DNA of 64,000 bases from Flavobacterium marginilacus (GTDB taxonomy: Bacteria > Bacteroidota > Bacteroidia > Flavobacteriales > Flavobacteriaceae), in assembly GCF_026870155.1 (NCBI RefSeq), contig NZ_CP113975.1, forward strand, positions 3,224,001 through 3,288,000, in the 5' to 3' direction. The notes under the pieces were generated by a model. The model was given only the letters and a program-made list of their open reading frames with translations, did no database searches and had not been told where the DNA came from. This document shows positions 26,436 to 36,800 of the stretch, piece by piece. Every line of letters begins with the position of its first letter. The first letter of the stretch is position 1. The position numbers and the translations under genes were made by a program.

Positions 26436-27869
26436 TTAATTTCTTCTTTCTTTTAGGTCGCTCTCTATCTGAGTCTCCATTTTTTTATCTATCTTATAGA
26501 AAAACAGCAGACCGCATCCTATCAAAAACGGAACTGCCGGAAAAACACTCACTAATAATTTAATGCCGTTTATCGTTACCTCAGACTGTGCCGGTGAATT
26601 AGGTATATACTGAAAATATCCTAAAAATAAAGTCGTTAAAGATCCTCCTATGCTTAGTCCGGCTTTCAGTCCGACCATCATTGCTGAAAATATAATGGCT
26701 GTAGCACGGCGGTTATTGAGCCATTCTGAGTAATCGGCTACATCGGCGATCATTGCCCAGAGAATCGGAATGGTGATTCCGTAGAAAAACCCGTGCAGAA
26801 TCTGCGAAAGGAAAATAAGGGAAATACTGTCGGCTGAAAAGAAATAAAAAGCCAGAACGAAGACTGTCGAAATAAACAGAAATATTCCGAAGATATTTCT
26901 CTTTCCGTATTTATCAGCCAAGCCTTTTGATAAAGTGATTCCTATTATCATAAAAATAATCCCGCCCGCATTAAACAGTCCGAATCCTGCTGCAACAGGG
27001 TCATTACCAAAATAGTTTAATCCGGCACTGGTCAGCGTATCCAATATCGGCTGGATAAAAAGTGCCAGCTGCTGTTTATCTACATAATTTTCAAAATAAT
27101 AAACATACGAACCGCCTTTTAGAGCCAGAGTGATAAACACTAATGTTGTCAGTGTCAGCATGATTACCCACGGTCTGTTTTTTACCAGATCGGCTAGATC
27201 TTCCTTCACACTTGACTTCTGCTCCGGTTTTGGAATGATACGTTCCTTGGTGGTCAGAAAGGTGATAAAAAGCATAATGGTGCCGATGACGGCCAGTACT
27301 GTCATCACTTTTTCAATTCCTACTGCCTTGTCCCCTCCTCCGGCACTCTTGATGATCCCAAGCATGAAAACCTGAACAAAAAACTGTGCAAACATCACTG
27401 CAACAAAACGGTACGAAGACAGGCTGTTCCTGTCGGACATATCTCCTGTAATCACCCCGCTCAGGGCTGAATACGGCAGGTTGTTCCCTGCGTAAAAAAG
27501 CAGTAATAATGTATAAGTGGCAACGGCATAAACTACTTTGCCGCTGTATGAAAAATCGGGGGTGGTAAAAGCCGCCAGAGCAACACAGCCCAGCGGTAAT
27601 GCCGTGATCAGGATCCAGGGACGGAACTTGCCCCATCTGGTACTGGTTCTGTCTGCCAGAACACCTATAATAGGATTAAAACCAAAAGCGGCAATCAAGC
27701 CCACTGTCAGCATAATTATTGATGAATGTGTGGGAGATAATCCGTAGATATCGGTATAGAAATAAGCCAGATACGTCATCAGGGTCTGAAAAACTAAATT
27801 GGCTGCTAAGTCGCCTAGGCTGTATCCGATTTTTTCCTTTACGGATAATTTTTGAGAAATAGTACTCAT
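26436..27869 (-). CDS. GPH-family sugar:cation symporter (xyloside transporter type)
   Basis: The protein has 477 residues with about twelve hydrophobic segments. The start (VKEKIGYSLGDLAANLVFQTLMTYLAYFYTDIYGL) and GVLADRTSTRWGKFRPWIL are signatures of the glycoside-pentoside-hexuronide:cation symporter branch of the MFS. It carries xylose or xylo-oligosaccharides across the inner membrane together with a proton or sodium ion. It is the first gene of a two-gene operon with the cytosolic GH43. Upstream lie a CAATCGGTTG operator (27940-27949) and half of the gntR-type palindrome, so it may be under two controls. Confidence 0.93.
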   Translation of the reverse strand: MSTISQKLSVKEKIGYSLGDLAANLVFQTLMTYLAYFYTDIYGLSPTHSSIIMLTVGLIAAFGFNPIIGVLADRTSTRWGKFRPWILITALPLGCVALAAFTTPDFSYSGKVVYAVATYTLLLLFYAGNNLPYSALSGVITGDMSDRNSLSSYRFVAVMFAQFFVQVFMLGIIKSAGGGDKAVGIEKVMTVLAVIGTIMLFITFLTTKERIIPKPEQKSSVKEDLADLVKNRPWVIMLTLTTLVFITLALKGGSYVYYFENYVDKQQLALFIQPILDTLTSAGLNYFGNDPVAAGFGLFNAGGIIFMIIGITLSKGLADKYGKRNIFGIFLFISTVFVLAFYFFSADSISLIFLSQILHGFFYGITIPILWAMIADVADYSEWLNNRRATAIIFSAMMVGLKAGLSIGGSLTTLFLGYFQYIPNSPAQSEVTINGIKLLVSVFPAVPFLIGCGLLFFYKIDKKMETQIESDLKERRN

Positions 27870-27939
27870 TATTTGTGAGGGGTATTTGTGGGGTTAATGG
27901 CAAGCAATGGATTATTTTTTACTCTTTAATTTAAAAAAA

Positions 27940-27949
27940 CAATCGGTTG
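27940..27949. promoter_or_regulatory. Candidate operator CAATCGGTTG upstream of the symporter gene
   Basis: An exact copy of the regulon word lies 71 bases upstream of the start codon, extending to ACAATCGGTTGTGT on one side. No clear TAnnTTTG box is seen next to it. A half-palindrome CGGCGAAAAAT follows at 27975-27985. Confidence 0.6.
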
Positions 27950-28031
27950 TGTAAAAGTATTAAAAAATTAATGCCGGCGAAAAATTTATACGGTTTTTTA
28001 TCTTGTTTAACCTTTTTTTAGTACATAAAGC

Positions 28032-28064
28032 TAAAAAAAGCCAAGAGATTTAACTCCCAGCTTC
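28032..28064 (-). terminator. Intrinsic terminator of the transketolase gene
   Basis: On the minus strand AGCTGGGAG pairs with CTCTTGGCT using G-T wobbles and is followed by TTTTTT. It ends transketolase transcription before the symporter operon. Confidence 0.72.
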
Positions 28065-28086
28065 TAACTAACAAATTTAAAACCGT

Positions 28087-30150
28087 TTAGAAACTTAGTT
28101 TCTCAGCAGCTATTTTACTCTCCTCAATATATTTCAGTATTTCTGCAGCAACGCTTAGGCTGTTAAATCCGAATTTTTCGTCCAGAACACCCGCCGGAGC
28201 TGAATATCCAAAATGATCCAGTCCTGCAATTTTTCCGCTGTCGCCTATTAATCCTTCAAGGTTAACTGGTAATCCTGCCGTAAGTCCAAAAACTAATTTC
28301 CCTTTTGGAATAACGCTCTCCTGATACGATTTGGACTGTGATTTAAACAATCCTTCGGATATGATTGAAGCGATATTTACCTTCAGATTATGTTCTTCTT
28401 CTAAAATCACTGCAGCTCCGATAAGCGTAGAAACTTCCGATCCGTTTGCGATTAAAGTAATGTCAGGATCTGCAGTCTGTTTTACCAGATAGCCTCCTTT
28501 TTGGGCTCCAAGAGCTTCATCATATCTTGAATTTTGGACAGCCGGAATATCTTTAATTCCCTGTCTGGAAAGGATTAAAGCCGTTGGTGTATTAGTATTT
28601 TTCAAAGCCATATCCCATGCCACTGAAGTTTCAACAGCATCAGCAGGACGCAGAGCCAGAAGGCTTTGGTGACCCTTATGATTTTTTACTTTTTCTAATA
28701 AACGCATTTGTGCTTCCTGCTCGATTGGCTGATGTGTCGGGCCGTCTTCTCCCACGCGGAAAGAGTCGTGCGTAAGCACATATTTCACAGGAAGTTCCTG
28801 AATGGCCGCCAGTCGGATGGCTGGTTTCATATAATCTGAAAACACAAAAAATGTTGCCACTACCGGAATCACACCGCCATGCAGCGCAATACCGTTTGCA
28901 ATGGAAGTCATCGTCAGTTCGGCAACTCCTGCCTGTAAAAAGGCACCGCTGAAATTATTTTTCTGCAGTACAGATGATTTTTTCAAAAAGCCGTCAGTTT
29001 TATCACTGTTGGATAAATCGGCAGAAGAAACAATGATATTTTCAACATTTTCAGCCAGATAAGCCAGCACTGCAGACGAAGCATCTCTGGTTGCCGCATT
29101 TGGTTTCTGAACCACTTTACTCAAATCCAGTTCAGGCAATTTTCCCGATAAAAACAGTTCCATTTTTTGTGCCAATGCCGGATTTTCATTCTCCCACTGT
29201 GCAATCTGCTGTTTTTTGGCAGACGCTTTTTCTGTTTTTTGGGACAGAATAGATGCATAATGCGAAGCTACTTCCTGATAAATTGTAAAAGGATCTTCTG
29301 GGTTGGCTCCTAAGTTTATTAAGGTTTTTGTGTAATCCGCTTTGGTATCGCCGATAGGTTTTCCGTGCAGTTCGCATTCACCTTCATACATAGAACCATC
29401 AGCAGTAACACAGCCTTTGCCCATGATTGTTTTTCCGATAATCAAGGTCGGTCTTTCTGTTTCCTGATTGGCAGAATCGAGTGCTTTACGGATCTGCGAA
29501 TGGTCGTGTCCGTCAATTGTAATTACATTCCATCCCCAGGCCTGGTATTTCATGGCAGTATCTTCGGATGTTACTTCATCGGTAATCGAGGAAAGCTGCA
29601 CATCATTTGAATCATAAAACATAATGAAATTGTTCAGTCCCAAATGTCCTGCGATTCTTCCGGCTCCCTGCGAAATCTCCTCCTGAACGCCCCCATCGGT
29701 AATGAATCCGTATATTTTGTGGTCAAAAAGGTCTTTGAATCTTGCTCCAAGGAATTTGGCCGCAATTGCTGCTCCAACCCCCATTGCGTGGCCTTGTCCA
29801 AGAGGTCCTGAGGTGTTTTCGATTCCTCTTAAAACATCCACTTCAGGGTGGCCCGGTGTTACCGATCCCCATTGTCTGAACTGCTGTACATCTTCTTTTT
29901 TATAATTTCCTAATAAATAATACTGTGCATACATCAAAGCGGATAAATGTCCCGCATCCATAAAGAAACGGTCTCTGAAAGGCCAGTCCATTTGTGATGG
30001 ATCATAATTTAAATATTCCGTGTATAAAATATGCATAAAATCAGCACCTCCCATGGCACCTCCTGGGTGTCCTGAATTTGCTTTTTCTACCATAGAGATA
30101 GCCAGCGCTCTTATGTTGTCGGCAGCTAAATTGTCAATTTTTTGGTTCAT
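28087..30150 (-). CDS. tkt: Transketolase
   Basis: The protein has 687 residues, full length for the family. The thiamine-diphosphate domain has KANSGHPGGAMGGADFMHILY, GPLGQGHAMGVGAA and YGFITDGGVQEEISQGAGRIAGHLGLNNFIMFYDSND; the DGG form of the GDG motif is, as I recall, usual in Bacteroidota. The pyrimidine-binding domain has GVAELTMTSIANGIALHGG and LTHDSFRVGEDGPTHQPIEQ, and the C-terminal domain begins near PDITLIANGSEVSTLIGAA. It is cytoplasmic and transfers two-carbon units from xylulose 5-phosphate. Its promoter contains the same operator as the xylan SusC genes, so this copy looks dedicated to pentose use rather than purely housekeeping. Confidence 0.97.
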   Translation of the reverse strand: MNQKIDNLAADNIRALAISMVEKANSGHPGGAMGGADFMHILYTEYLNYDPSQMDWPFRDRFFMDAGHLSALMYAQYYLLGNYKKEDVQQFRQWGSVTPGHPEVDVLRGIENTSGPLGQGHAMGVGAAIAAKFLGARFKDLFDHKIYGFITDGGVQEEISQGAGRIAGHLGLNNFIMFYDSNDVQLSSITDEVTSEDTAMKYQAWGWNVITIDGHDHSQIRKALDSANQETERPTLIIGKTIMGKGCVTADGSMYEGECELHGKPIGDTKADYTKTLINLGANPEDPFTIYQEVASHYASILSQKTEKASAKKQQIAQWENENPALAQKMELFLSGKLPELDLSKVVQKPNAATRDASSAVLAYLAENVENIIVSSADLSNSDKTDGFLKKSSVLQKNNFSGAFLQAGVAELTMTSIANGIALHGGVIPVVATFFVFSDYMKPAIRLAAIQELPVKYVLTHDSFRVGEDGPTHQPIEQEAQMRLLEKVKNHKGHQSLLALRPADAVETSVAWDMALKNTNTPTALILSRQGIKDIPAVQNSRYDEALGAQKGGYLVKQTADPDITLIANGSEVSTLIGAAVILEEEHNLKVNIASIISEGLFKSQSKSYQESVIPKGKLVFGLTAGLPVNLEGLIGDSGKIAGLDHFGYSAPAGVLDEKFGFNSLSVAAEILKYIEESKIAAEKLSF

Positions 30151-30228
30151 AATTTATGGTGTTAATTTTTTTAATAACGGTATCGGCGGTTTCTAAACGA
30201 TTTAAAATCTTTGAACAATCAGCGAAAA

Positions 30229-30258
30229 CAAAGTTACGCAACCGATTGTTTTTACAAA
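30229..30258 (-). promoter_or_regulatory. Transketolase promoter with operator between the -33 and -7 elements
   Basis: On the minus strand TTTG (30255-30258), an 18-base spacer and TAACTTTG (30229-30236) match the Bacteroidota promoter consensus. The operator CAATCGGTTG (30239-30248) fills the spacer, two bases from the -7 box. A protein bound here would block RNA polymerase, which argues for repression. Confidence 0.7.
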
Positions 30259-30416
30259 CATATAAAAAATAATTCTAAAATCAGATGTTAAATTTCCAAT
30301 AAGTTTCTTTTAATAATTTTAATTAACTAATCAGCCATGACTGCTCTCAAGAATGAAGAATTTCTTTTGAGGCAGCTATATCCCGTTATTTTTGGAGAAG
30401 TTTCCTTTTAAAACAA

Positions 30417-31439
30417 TCATTTATATGTCTCAATGACCACATTCGGATTCCAATTATCAGCCACTGGAGGATTTGCATTAATTGTTTTTAAAACATTTTC
30501 CATAGAATAGAGCTTTACCTGATCTGGGGTTAAAATTCTCATCCATTTTACTCTTTCATCAGTATATGCATCCCAGCCCGAAGATTTGTATTCGCTGTAT
30601 CGCGCTGTAGATTCATTTTCTGTTTTGCCCCAGTTATTCCATCCTGAAGGTTTTACTGCATCTGACATTTCTGTATTTATAAAAGCAACAGCAGCATAAG
30701 GTCTCCAAGGTCTGCCCAAAGTGGTTATATGTGCTCCTGTGCCTGTAATTTTACAATTATTGAATACATAGCCAAAATTTACATGCTGCTTGGTAGAAGC
30801 TGCGGTAATAGCGCTGCCTCCCTTGGTATGTAAGGTACAATGATCAAAAAATGCTGTAGAACTGCCAAATATAAAATCTGTAGAGCCTTCTATATAGCAG
30901 TCCTTGAAATACTGCCTGCAGTCTGCTCCATACAATGTATCCTGAAAACCTAAAAATTTACAATTAACGAAAACCGCTTTATCACCCTGAATATTAATTG
31001 CCAACGCCTGCCCTACCGGCCCAGAAGAATTTTCGAATGTTATATTCTTTGCATAAAAACCTGTCCCAATAATAAAACAGCTGGAAGAATTGCTTGTCCC
31101 GTAACCTTTGCCTGTCACCGGATTTATTTTACTGGAATAATTATCGTAGATCAGAATAACTTTGTCTGCCTCTTCCCCTATCAATACCACATTATTTTTA
31201 TCTGCTTCCAAAGTTATAACCTCTTTATATGTCCCTTTTTTCACAAAAATAACAGTGCGTTCAGGATTTAATTTTGAAACAGCATTAAATGCTTCCTGTA
31301 CCGTTTTATAATCACCGCTTCCGTCTTGTGCTACAATAAAATTATATTTATATTTTTTTGATTTTGTGCTTTGCGACAATAATGAGTGGGAAACCATCAG
31401 ACATAAAAAAATATATTTTAAAATGGTAATCTTCTTCAT
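30417..31439 (-). CDS. Secreted pectin methylesterase (CE8)
   Basis: The protein has 340 residues with a signal peptide (ends LLSQS). CE8 beta-helix motifs are complete: GSGDYKTVQEA; the Gln at about 144 in GPVGQALAI; the acid/base Asp at about 167 in GFQDTLY; the nucleophile Asp at about 188 in GSTDFIFGSS; and the Arg at about 243 in LGRPWRPYA. It removes methyl esters from homogalacturonan so that lyases or hydrolases can act. No pectinase is in the window. It lies downstream of an ECF-controlled SusC/SusD locus but is separated by that locus's terminator and a repeat, so co-regulation is uncertain. Confidence 0.93.
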   Translation of the reverse strand: MKKITILKYIFLCLMVSHSLLSQSTKSKKYKYNFIVAQDGSGDYKTVQEAFNAVSKLNPERTVIFVKKGTYKEVITLEADKNNVVLIGEEADKVILIYDNYSSKINPVTGKGYGTSNSSSCFIIGTGFYAKNITFENSSGPVGQALAINIQGDKAVFVNCKFLGFQDTLYGADCRQYFKDCYIEGSTDFIFGSSTAFFDHCTLHTKGGSAITAASTKQHVNFGYVFNNCKITGTGAHITTLGRPWRPYAAVAFINTEMSDAVKPSGWNNWGKTENESTARYSEYKSSGWDAYTDERVKWMRILTPDQVKLYSMENVLKTINANPPVADNWNPNVVIETYK

Positions 31440-31712
31440 ATGACAAATAATTATTTTATAAAATTAGAATTCAGTTCCTTTGTTTAATTTAGTAACCAAT
31501 CCGTTTTTTTCTATTCCCTATGCTTGAAAATACACAATTAATAAAGAAAGTAATATACACTTGTTTTCCTGCATAAACAAAATCCCGATTTTAAAACATC
31601 TAAAACAAATTTAGATAAATTATCAGTTTTGTAAAACTAGAAAACTATTGAAACGAAAATAACTTTTGTCTGTTATTCGCTAAATTTCTTTTGAGTAAAA
31701 TACCTTAAAACA

Positions 31713-31839
31713 ATATGACTATCCTTAACTACTACCAAACAGATCGAATTAGCCACTGATTAAAAAGATTTACACAGATTTTAAAAAAAAAGTAATGAAA
31801 TCTGTGAGAATCTTTTTAATTAGCGGCGAAAAAAAATAC
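31713..31839 (+). repeat. Dispersed ~127-bp hairpin repeat, copy A
   Basis: This segment matches the reverse complement of 45054-45180 at roughly 90% by eye over its whole length. Inside, two arms of about 30 bases (from CCACTGATTAAAAAGATTT to TTTTTAATTAGCGG) fold on themselves around an A-rich loop. It is non-coding and intergenic. It resembles the REP- or MITE-like elements of Bacteroidota; no transposase is nearby. Confidence 0.75.
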
Positions 31840-32020
31840 AAGGTACTATTTGCTGACAATCATATAAAACAATCTAAAATTTACAAGTTTGAGGCAATTA
31901 TATAAATTGTGTAATAGCTGTTTTTTTTTAAATTTTTATTCGTATTCATATTGAAAAACAGATGTCGAAAATAAATTATAAATGATTGTTTTCAAGATAG
32001 TTTTCATTAAAATATCTTAA

Positions 32021-32056
32021 AAAAAAACAAAAGCCTATTTTTTAAAATAGACTTTT
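32021..32056 (-). terminator. Intrinsic terminator of the susCD 3 operon
   Basis: On the minus strand AAAAGTCTATTTT pairs with AAAATAGGCTTTT (one wobble) and is followed by TGTTTTTTT. It lies about 30 bases after the susD stop. Confidence 0.8.
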
Positions 32057-32084
32057 GAAGAAAAAAAAATTAACTAACACAAAC

Positions 32085-33854
32085 TTACTTGTAACCTTGA
32101 TTTTGTTTAAATTGTTTAGTCACATCAATTGTTGACTGGGGTATTGGGAATATTCTTCTGAATGGCTGTGATACAGGTTTTGCAGTTCCTGCTAAATCAA
32201 ATTTTCCAAAACGTATCATCTGTGGTCTTCTGTATAATTCCCAGTATAATTCAAAACCTATTTCATTATATAGTACTGTCGCATCCACAGCAGTAAGTTC
32301 TTTTCCTGGAGCACTGGCATACAATGATTCCCTTTTTCTGCTAGTGCGTAATTTATTTAAATCCTGAAGCGTAGCTGCTGTATTTCCTTTTCTAAAATAA
32401 GCTTCTGCTCTCATGGTATAAATACCTCCAAGACGATACAAAGGAATATCAACATTACTTGAACCATTTCCTTCTTCAGGATCAAATTCATACTTAAAAA
32501 CGCGTGCTCCTTGGTTGATTTCATTTTGAGCAAAAACAGCTTGAGTAGGATTTTTGAAAGTTAATGATGGTGTAAAATCCATTCTGGTAGTCGAACTTTT
32601 TTCCATATACAATGGAGAAACTTTTATACGATTCCCTACCATTTCTAAAGAACCTGATGACAACAATATTGGTCCATATTGAGGGCCGGCTATAATACCT
32701 CTTGTAAAGTGAAACCATGGTAAACCAGCACTCTTAGGAACAATATCTGTTGCAGGAACACTTGGAGTTGTACCATCATTTGTAAACCATGTCCCGTCAG
32801 AATATTGGTAGGCTTGGTTGAATCTAGGATCCTCATGATTATTATCCCATGTTGCATAAAATTCTGGAGTTATACAAGCTGCATTTGTACCTCTGTTTGC
32901 AGCAGAAGTCCTTTGGTTACGCTCCATAGATACGTAAGCGAAACTGTTGGAACCATTTCTGATATAATCTATTTTCTGGGAAATAGCGAAAATAAGCTCA
33001 GTCCCTTTTGTATTGTCTATTGCAAAATTTTTAAAATAATTACTTTCTAAACTGTATTTTCCCGAATCAATAAGTAATGATGTATAATAAATCACTCGAT
33101 CCATATCTGTTCCGCTTCCGCTTACTGCTGCTTCATTAAAATTAAAACTAGAAGACGCATTGTAACGATCTTTGAATACTGCACGGTTCAAATACATGGT
33201 ACTCAAAAAACCATAAGCTGCTTGTTTTGTAAATCTGCCGTGATGTGTCTGTTGAGAACCCATATCGGCTAAATCAGGAAGTAATGCTTCAACATCAGTA
33301 ATTAATTTATCAATTTGTGTATCTGCTTTTAAAATCTGTAAAGGTGCATTTGGATTCATTGGATCTCTATAGGGAGCCTGCCCAAATAAATCTAATGTTG
33401 TGTATAAATAATACGCTAACAAACCTTTTGCCTCGGCCAAAAATAATTTCTTTTCAGGAATGGTACTTTCTTCAGCAGATTGAATTGCAGTAAGAGAACG
33501 TGTGATTCCATTTGTCAATAAATTCCAGTTGTTTCCAACAACTGCATTATCAGAAGCCCAAGTAAACTCATGCATTGCTCTCCATTTTCCGCCATCGCCC
33601 CAATCACTTCCCCGTGTTGGCAAAATAGCTTCATCTGTACTATATTCCTGCATAGAAAAAACAGCTCCATGATCTGTAAAAGTTCCGTCTCCTAATCTAT
33701 CATAAGCTGCAGCAAGTGCGCCAGCAGGATTAGAAGTATTACCACTTGAAACCTCGTCTAAAACAACTTCATCCAGATTAGTACAGTTACTAAAAAGCAC
33801 TGCAAAAGAGAATAGAATTAATGTCTTTGTACTAAAAATTGTCTTTGTGTTCAT
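32085..33854 (-). CDS. SusD/RagB-family lipoprotein (sigma/anti-sigma-controlled locus)
   Basis: The protein has 589 residues with a lipoprotein signal ending LFSNC, then TNLDEVVLDEVSSGNTSNP. SusD helices include EAKGLLAYYLYTTLDLFGQAPYRDPMNP and GRFTKQAAYGFLSTMYLNRAVF, and the C-terminal block includes MRAEAYFRKGNTAATLQDLNKLRTSRKRESLY and NEIGFELYWELYRRPQMIRFGKFD. It pairs with the SusC 7 bases upstream. There is no enzyme in the same operon, so the ligand cannot be read from context; the nearest hydrolase is the pectin methylesterase. Confidence 0.93.
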   Translation of the reverse strand: MNTKTIFSTKTLILFSFAVLFSNCTNLDEVVLDEVSSGNTSNPAGALAAAYDRLGDGTFTDHGAVFSMQEYSTDEAILPTRGSDWGDGGKWRAMHEFTWASDNAVVGNNWNLLTNGITRSLTAIQSAEESTIPEKKLFLAEAKGLLAYYLYTTLDLFGQAPYRDPMNPNAPLQILKADTQIDKLITDVEALLPDLADMGSQQTHHGRFTKQAAYGFLSTMYLNRAVFKDRYNASSSFNFNEAAVSGSGTDMDRVIYYTSLLIDSGKYSLESNYFKNFAIDNTKGTELIFAISQKIDYIRNGSNSFAYVSMERNQRTSAANRGTNAACITPEFYATWDNNHEDPRFNQAYQYSDGTWFTNDGTTPSVPATDIVPKSAGLPWFHFTRGIIAGPQYGPILLSSGSLEMVGNRIKVSPLYMEKSSTTRMDFTPSLTFKNPTQAVFAQNEINQGARVFKYEFDPEEGNGSSNVDIPLYRLGGIYTMRAEAYFRKGNTAATLQDLNKLRTSRKRESLYASAPGKELTAVDATVLYNEIGFELYWELYRRPQMIRFGKFDLAGTAKPVSQPFRRIFPIPQSTIDVTKQFKQNQGYK

Positions 33855-33861
33855 AATAAAT

Positions 33862-36800
33862 TTATAATTTTAAAGTTGCTCCTAAACTAAAAGTTCTAGA
33901 AGTTGGGTAACTAGCATAATCAATACCAATAGATTGGTTTCCTTCGTTTGATTTAGGACTGTTAATTAAAGGATCATATCCTGTATAATTCGTAATCGTA
34001 AGCAAATTTTGACCTGTAACAAAAAGTGTTAATCCGTTTAACCAATTCACTCCTTTTAGATTAAAATTATATCCAATACGGGCTGTATTTAATCTAATAA
34101 AATCAGATTTCTCTAAGAATAAAGTGGATAAAATTGGTGAATTTGCCGGATTTGCACCCGACTCATAATACCCTGTAGCAACATTTCGGTCCGAAGCCAA
34201 ATTGTTTATGTTTAATGCATTCAATCCTGTATTATTCAACAGATAACCTCCTGTTTGACCGATGATAGAGAAGGAAAAACTAAAGTTTTTATAATTCATA
34301 TCACTATTAAATCCATAATAGAAAGTTGGCAAAGCTCCTTCGATAATAACTCTGTCGCTGTTATCAATTTTACCATCTCCATTAGTATCTCTAAAAATGT
34401 TAGCACCATTAGCATCAAAACCAATATGATCTAATAAATAGAAAGACCCTGCTGCATAGCCGCTTCTGTAAATATTGGCATTTACACCTGACTGCCCTGG
34501 GCCCGAAATAGTACCTGTTAAGATTTCGGAAACTGGTAAATTCTCAATTTTGTTATTTAAAGTAGCTCCGTTCATATCGATATTCCAACTGAAATCTTTT
34601 GTATCGATTAATTTTGAACCAATCATAAACTCTAACCCTTTGTTTATAATTTCTCCATGAACATTGGTCCAAACTGTTGGTGTTGGACTCAAAGCCTGTG
34701 AAGGAATTTTTAAAATTGCATCTGTAGTCGTTTTATTAAAATAATCAAGTGTTCCGTAGAATTTATCATTCCAAAAACTAAAATCTAAACCTACATTGTA
34801 TTGTGTTACTACTTCCCATTTTAAATCAGGATTTGGAGTTCTGTTTACAGAAACACCATTTACTAAATTCAAATCATCATATAAATAATAACCATCAGCA
34901 CCAGCTAAAGAATAACTTGCTTTTGTAATTTTATTTTCTACTTCCTGATTTCCAGTTTGTCCCCAGCTTCCTCTTACTTTTAAATTACTAAGTGCCTCAA
35001 CATTTTTTAAAAAACTTTCTTTATTAATATTCCATCCTATTGCAAAAGAAGGGAAGTATCCATATTTATTATTTTCTCCAAAACGAGTAGAACCGTCTGC
35101 TCTCATAGAAGCTGTCAAAAGATACTTCTCATTAAAAGTGTAATTTAATCTTCCAAAGTAAGATTGCAATTCGTTTTCCTGAGCATAACCAGTAGTTCCT
35201 GACTGTGTTCCTGTAAAACCAGGATTAATTGACGGTTTAACACCGGTTCCTTCGGCTGCAACTCCGTCTACACTGAAACTAGTTCCGGATCTTTCAAACT
35301 TTTGATAGGAGAATCCACCCAAAACTTCGATTTTATGTTTGCCAAATAAACCATTATAAGTCAGGTAATTGTCAGTTAAAGTATTTTTAGAATCGAGATT
35401 ATTCTGAACGTATTTTCCCTTTGGATTTAAATCTGTCAAGTTTGGAAAAATTGTTGTATTTCTTTCCGCCATAGAACGATCAATTCCAAAATTAATTTTA
35501 TATTCTAATCCGTTAACTATTCTCAATGAAGCTTCAAAGTTCCCTAAAACTCTCAGAGTACGTGTTTGGTCTTCATAAATACTTAATAAATATGCTGGAT
35601 TATAATGCGCATTCATATTGAAGTTTGTATATTTTCCGTCGGCATCATAAACAGAACGTGTTGGATTTGCCATCAAAGTATGTACTAATAACTGTCCGTT
35701 AGAACCACCATCATCACTTGTAGGCACACCGTTATCTTTTGTTTCGCTCGCAGTAAGATTCATTTTTAATTTCAAACGTTTATTATCTAAAAATGATTCA
35801 GCAGCGTTAATTCTGCCAGTCATGCGGTTGAAACTACTATTATGAATGATCCCTTCCTGATCCAACTGCGATATAGAAGCATAATAATTCCCTGATTCTG
35901 TTTGTTTAGCGAAAGATAAAGCATTACTAGTCGTAATTGCCTCTCTAAAAATGACATCTTGCCAATCTGTATTTCCACCATGATTAAAAGCAGGATCTTT
36001 AATAGCCGATTTGTATTGATCCGCATTTAAAACATCTAATTTATTTGCTACAGCAGAAATCCCTAGAGATGTGTCAAAAGTCATTGTACCCTCTCCCTTT
36101 GCTCCTTTTTTTGTAGTTACCAAAACAACTCCATTAGATCCTCTTGCACCATAAATTGCCGCAGCAGAAGCATCTTTTAAAACTGTAATCGACTCAATAT
36201 CGTTATTATTTAAAAAATTTAATGGATTTTTAGCTGCAGAAGCGCCAAAACCTACATTGGTACCAGATGGACTAACATCATCATTAGACAATGGTACACC
36301 ATCAACAACAAACAAAGGTGTGCTTCCGCTACGAATAGACCCAACACCTCTAATAGTAACATTTACACCAGCTCCCGGCTCACCGCTTGTGCTTACAACA
36401 CGAACTCCAGCCACTTTTCCTTGTATTAAATTGTCTGGCGAAATGCTTACACCTTGTTTAAAATTTTCTGCTGTAAGCTGTGTTACTGCCCCCGTAACAT
36501 CTTTTTTTGATTGCTTACCATATCCAACAACTAAAACCTCATTCAGCACAGAAGCATTAGGTTCTAATTGAATTGTCATAAAACTTTTTTGGGCAATTAC
36601 CGTTTTAGTTTTATATCCTAAATATGAAATCTCAAGAGTCCTGCCCTCCTCTACTGTAATTTCAAAGCCTCCATCAAAGTCTGTTACTACTGCATTTTTG
36701 GTAGCCGCTTCTAAAATCGTTGCTCCAGGAATTGGCACTCCATTTTCATCCAAAATCTTTCCTTTTAGTTTATCAATAGTTTGGACCGTTTTAAGAACTC

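Larger units (their letters stand above)
31440..32084. other. Gap between susD 3 and the CE8 gene
   Basis: This 645-base AT-rich stretch holds the susCD 3 terminator (32021-32056), one copy of a ~127-bp hairpin repeat (31713-31839), and about 270 bases of CE8 upstream DNA. I see no open frame worth calling. Confidence 0.5.
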
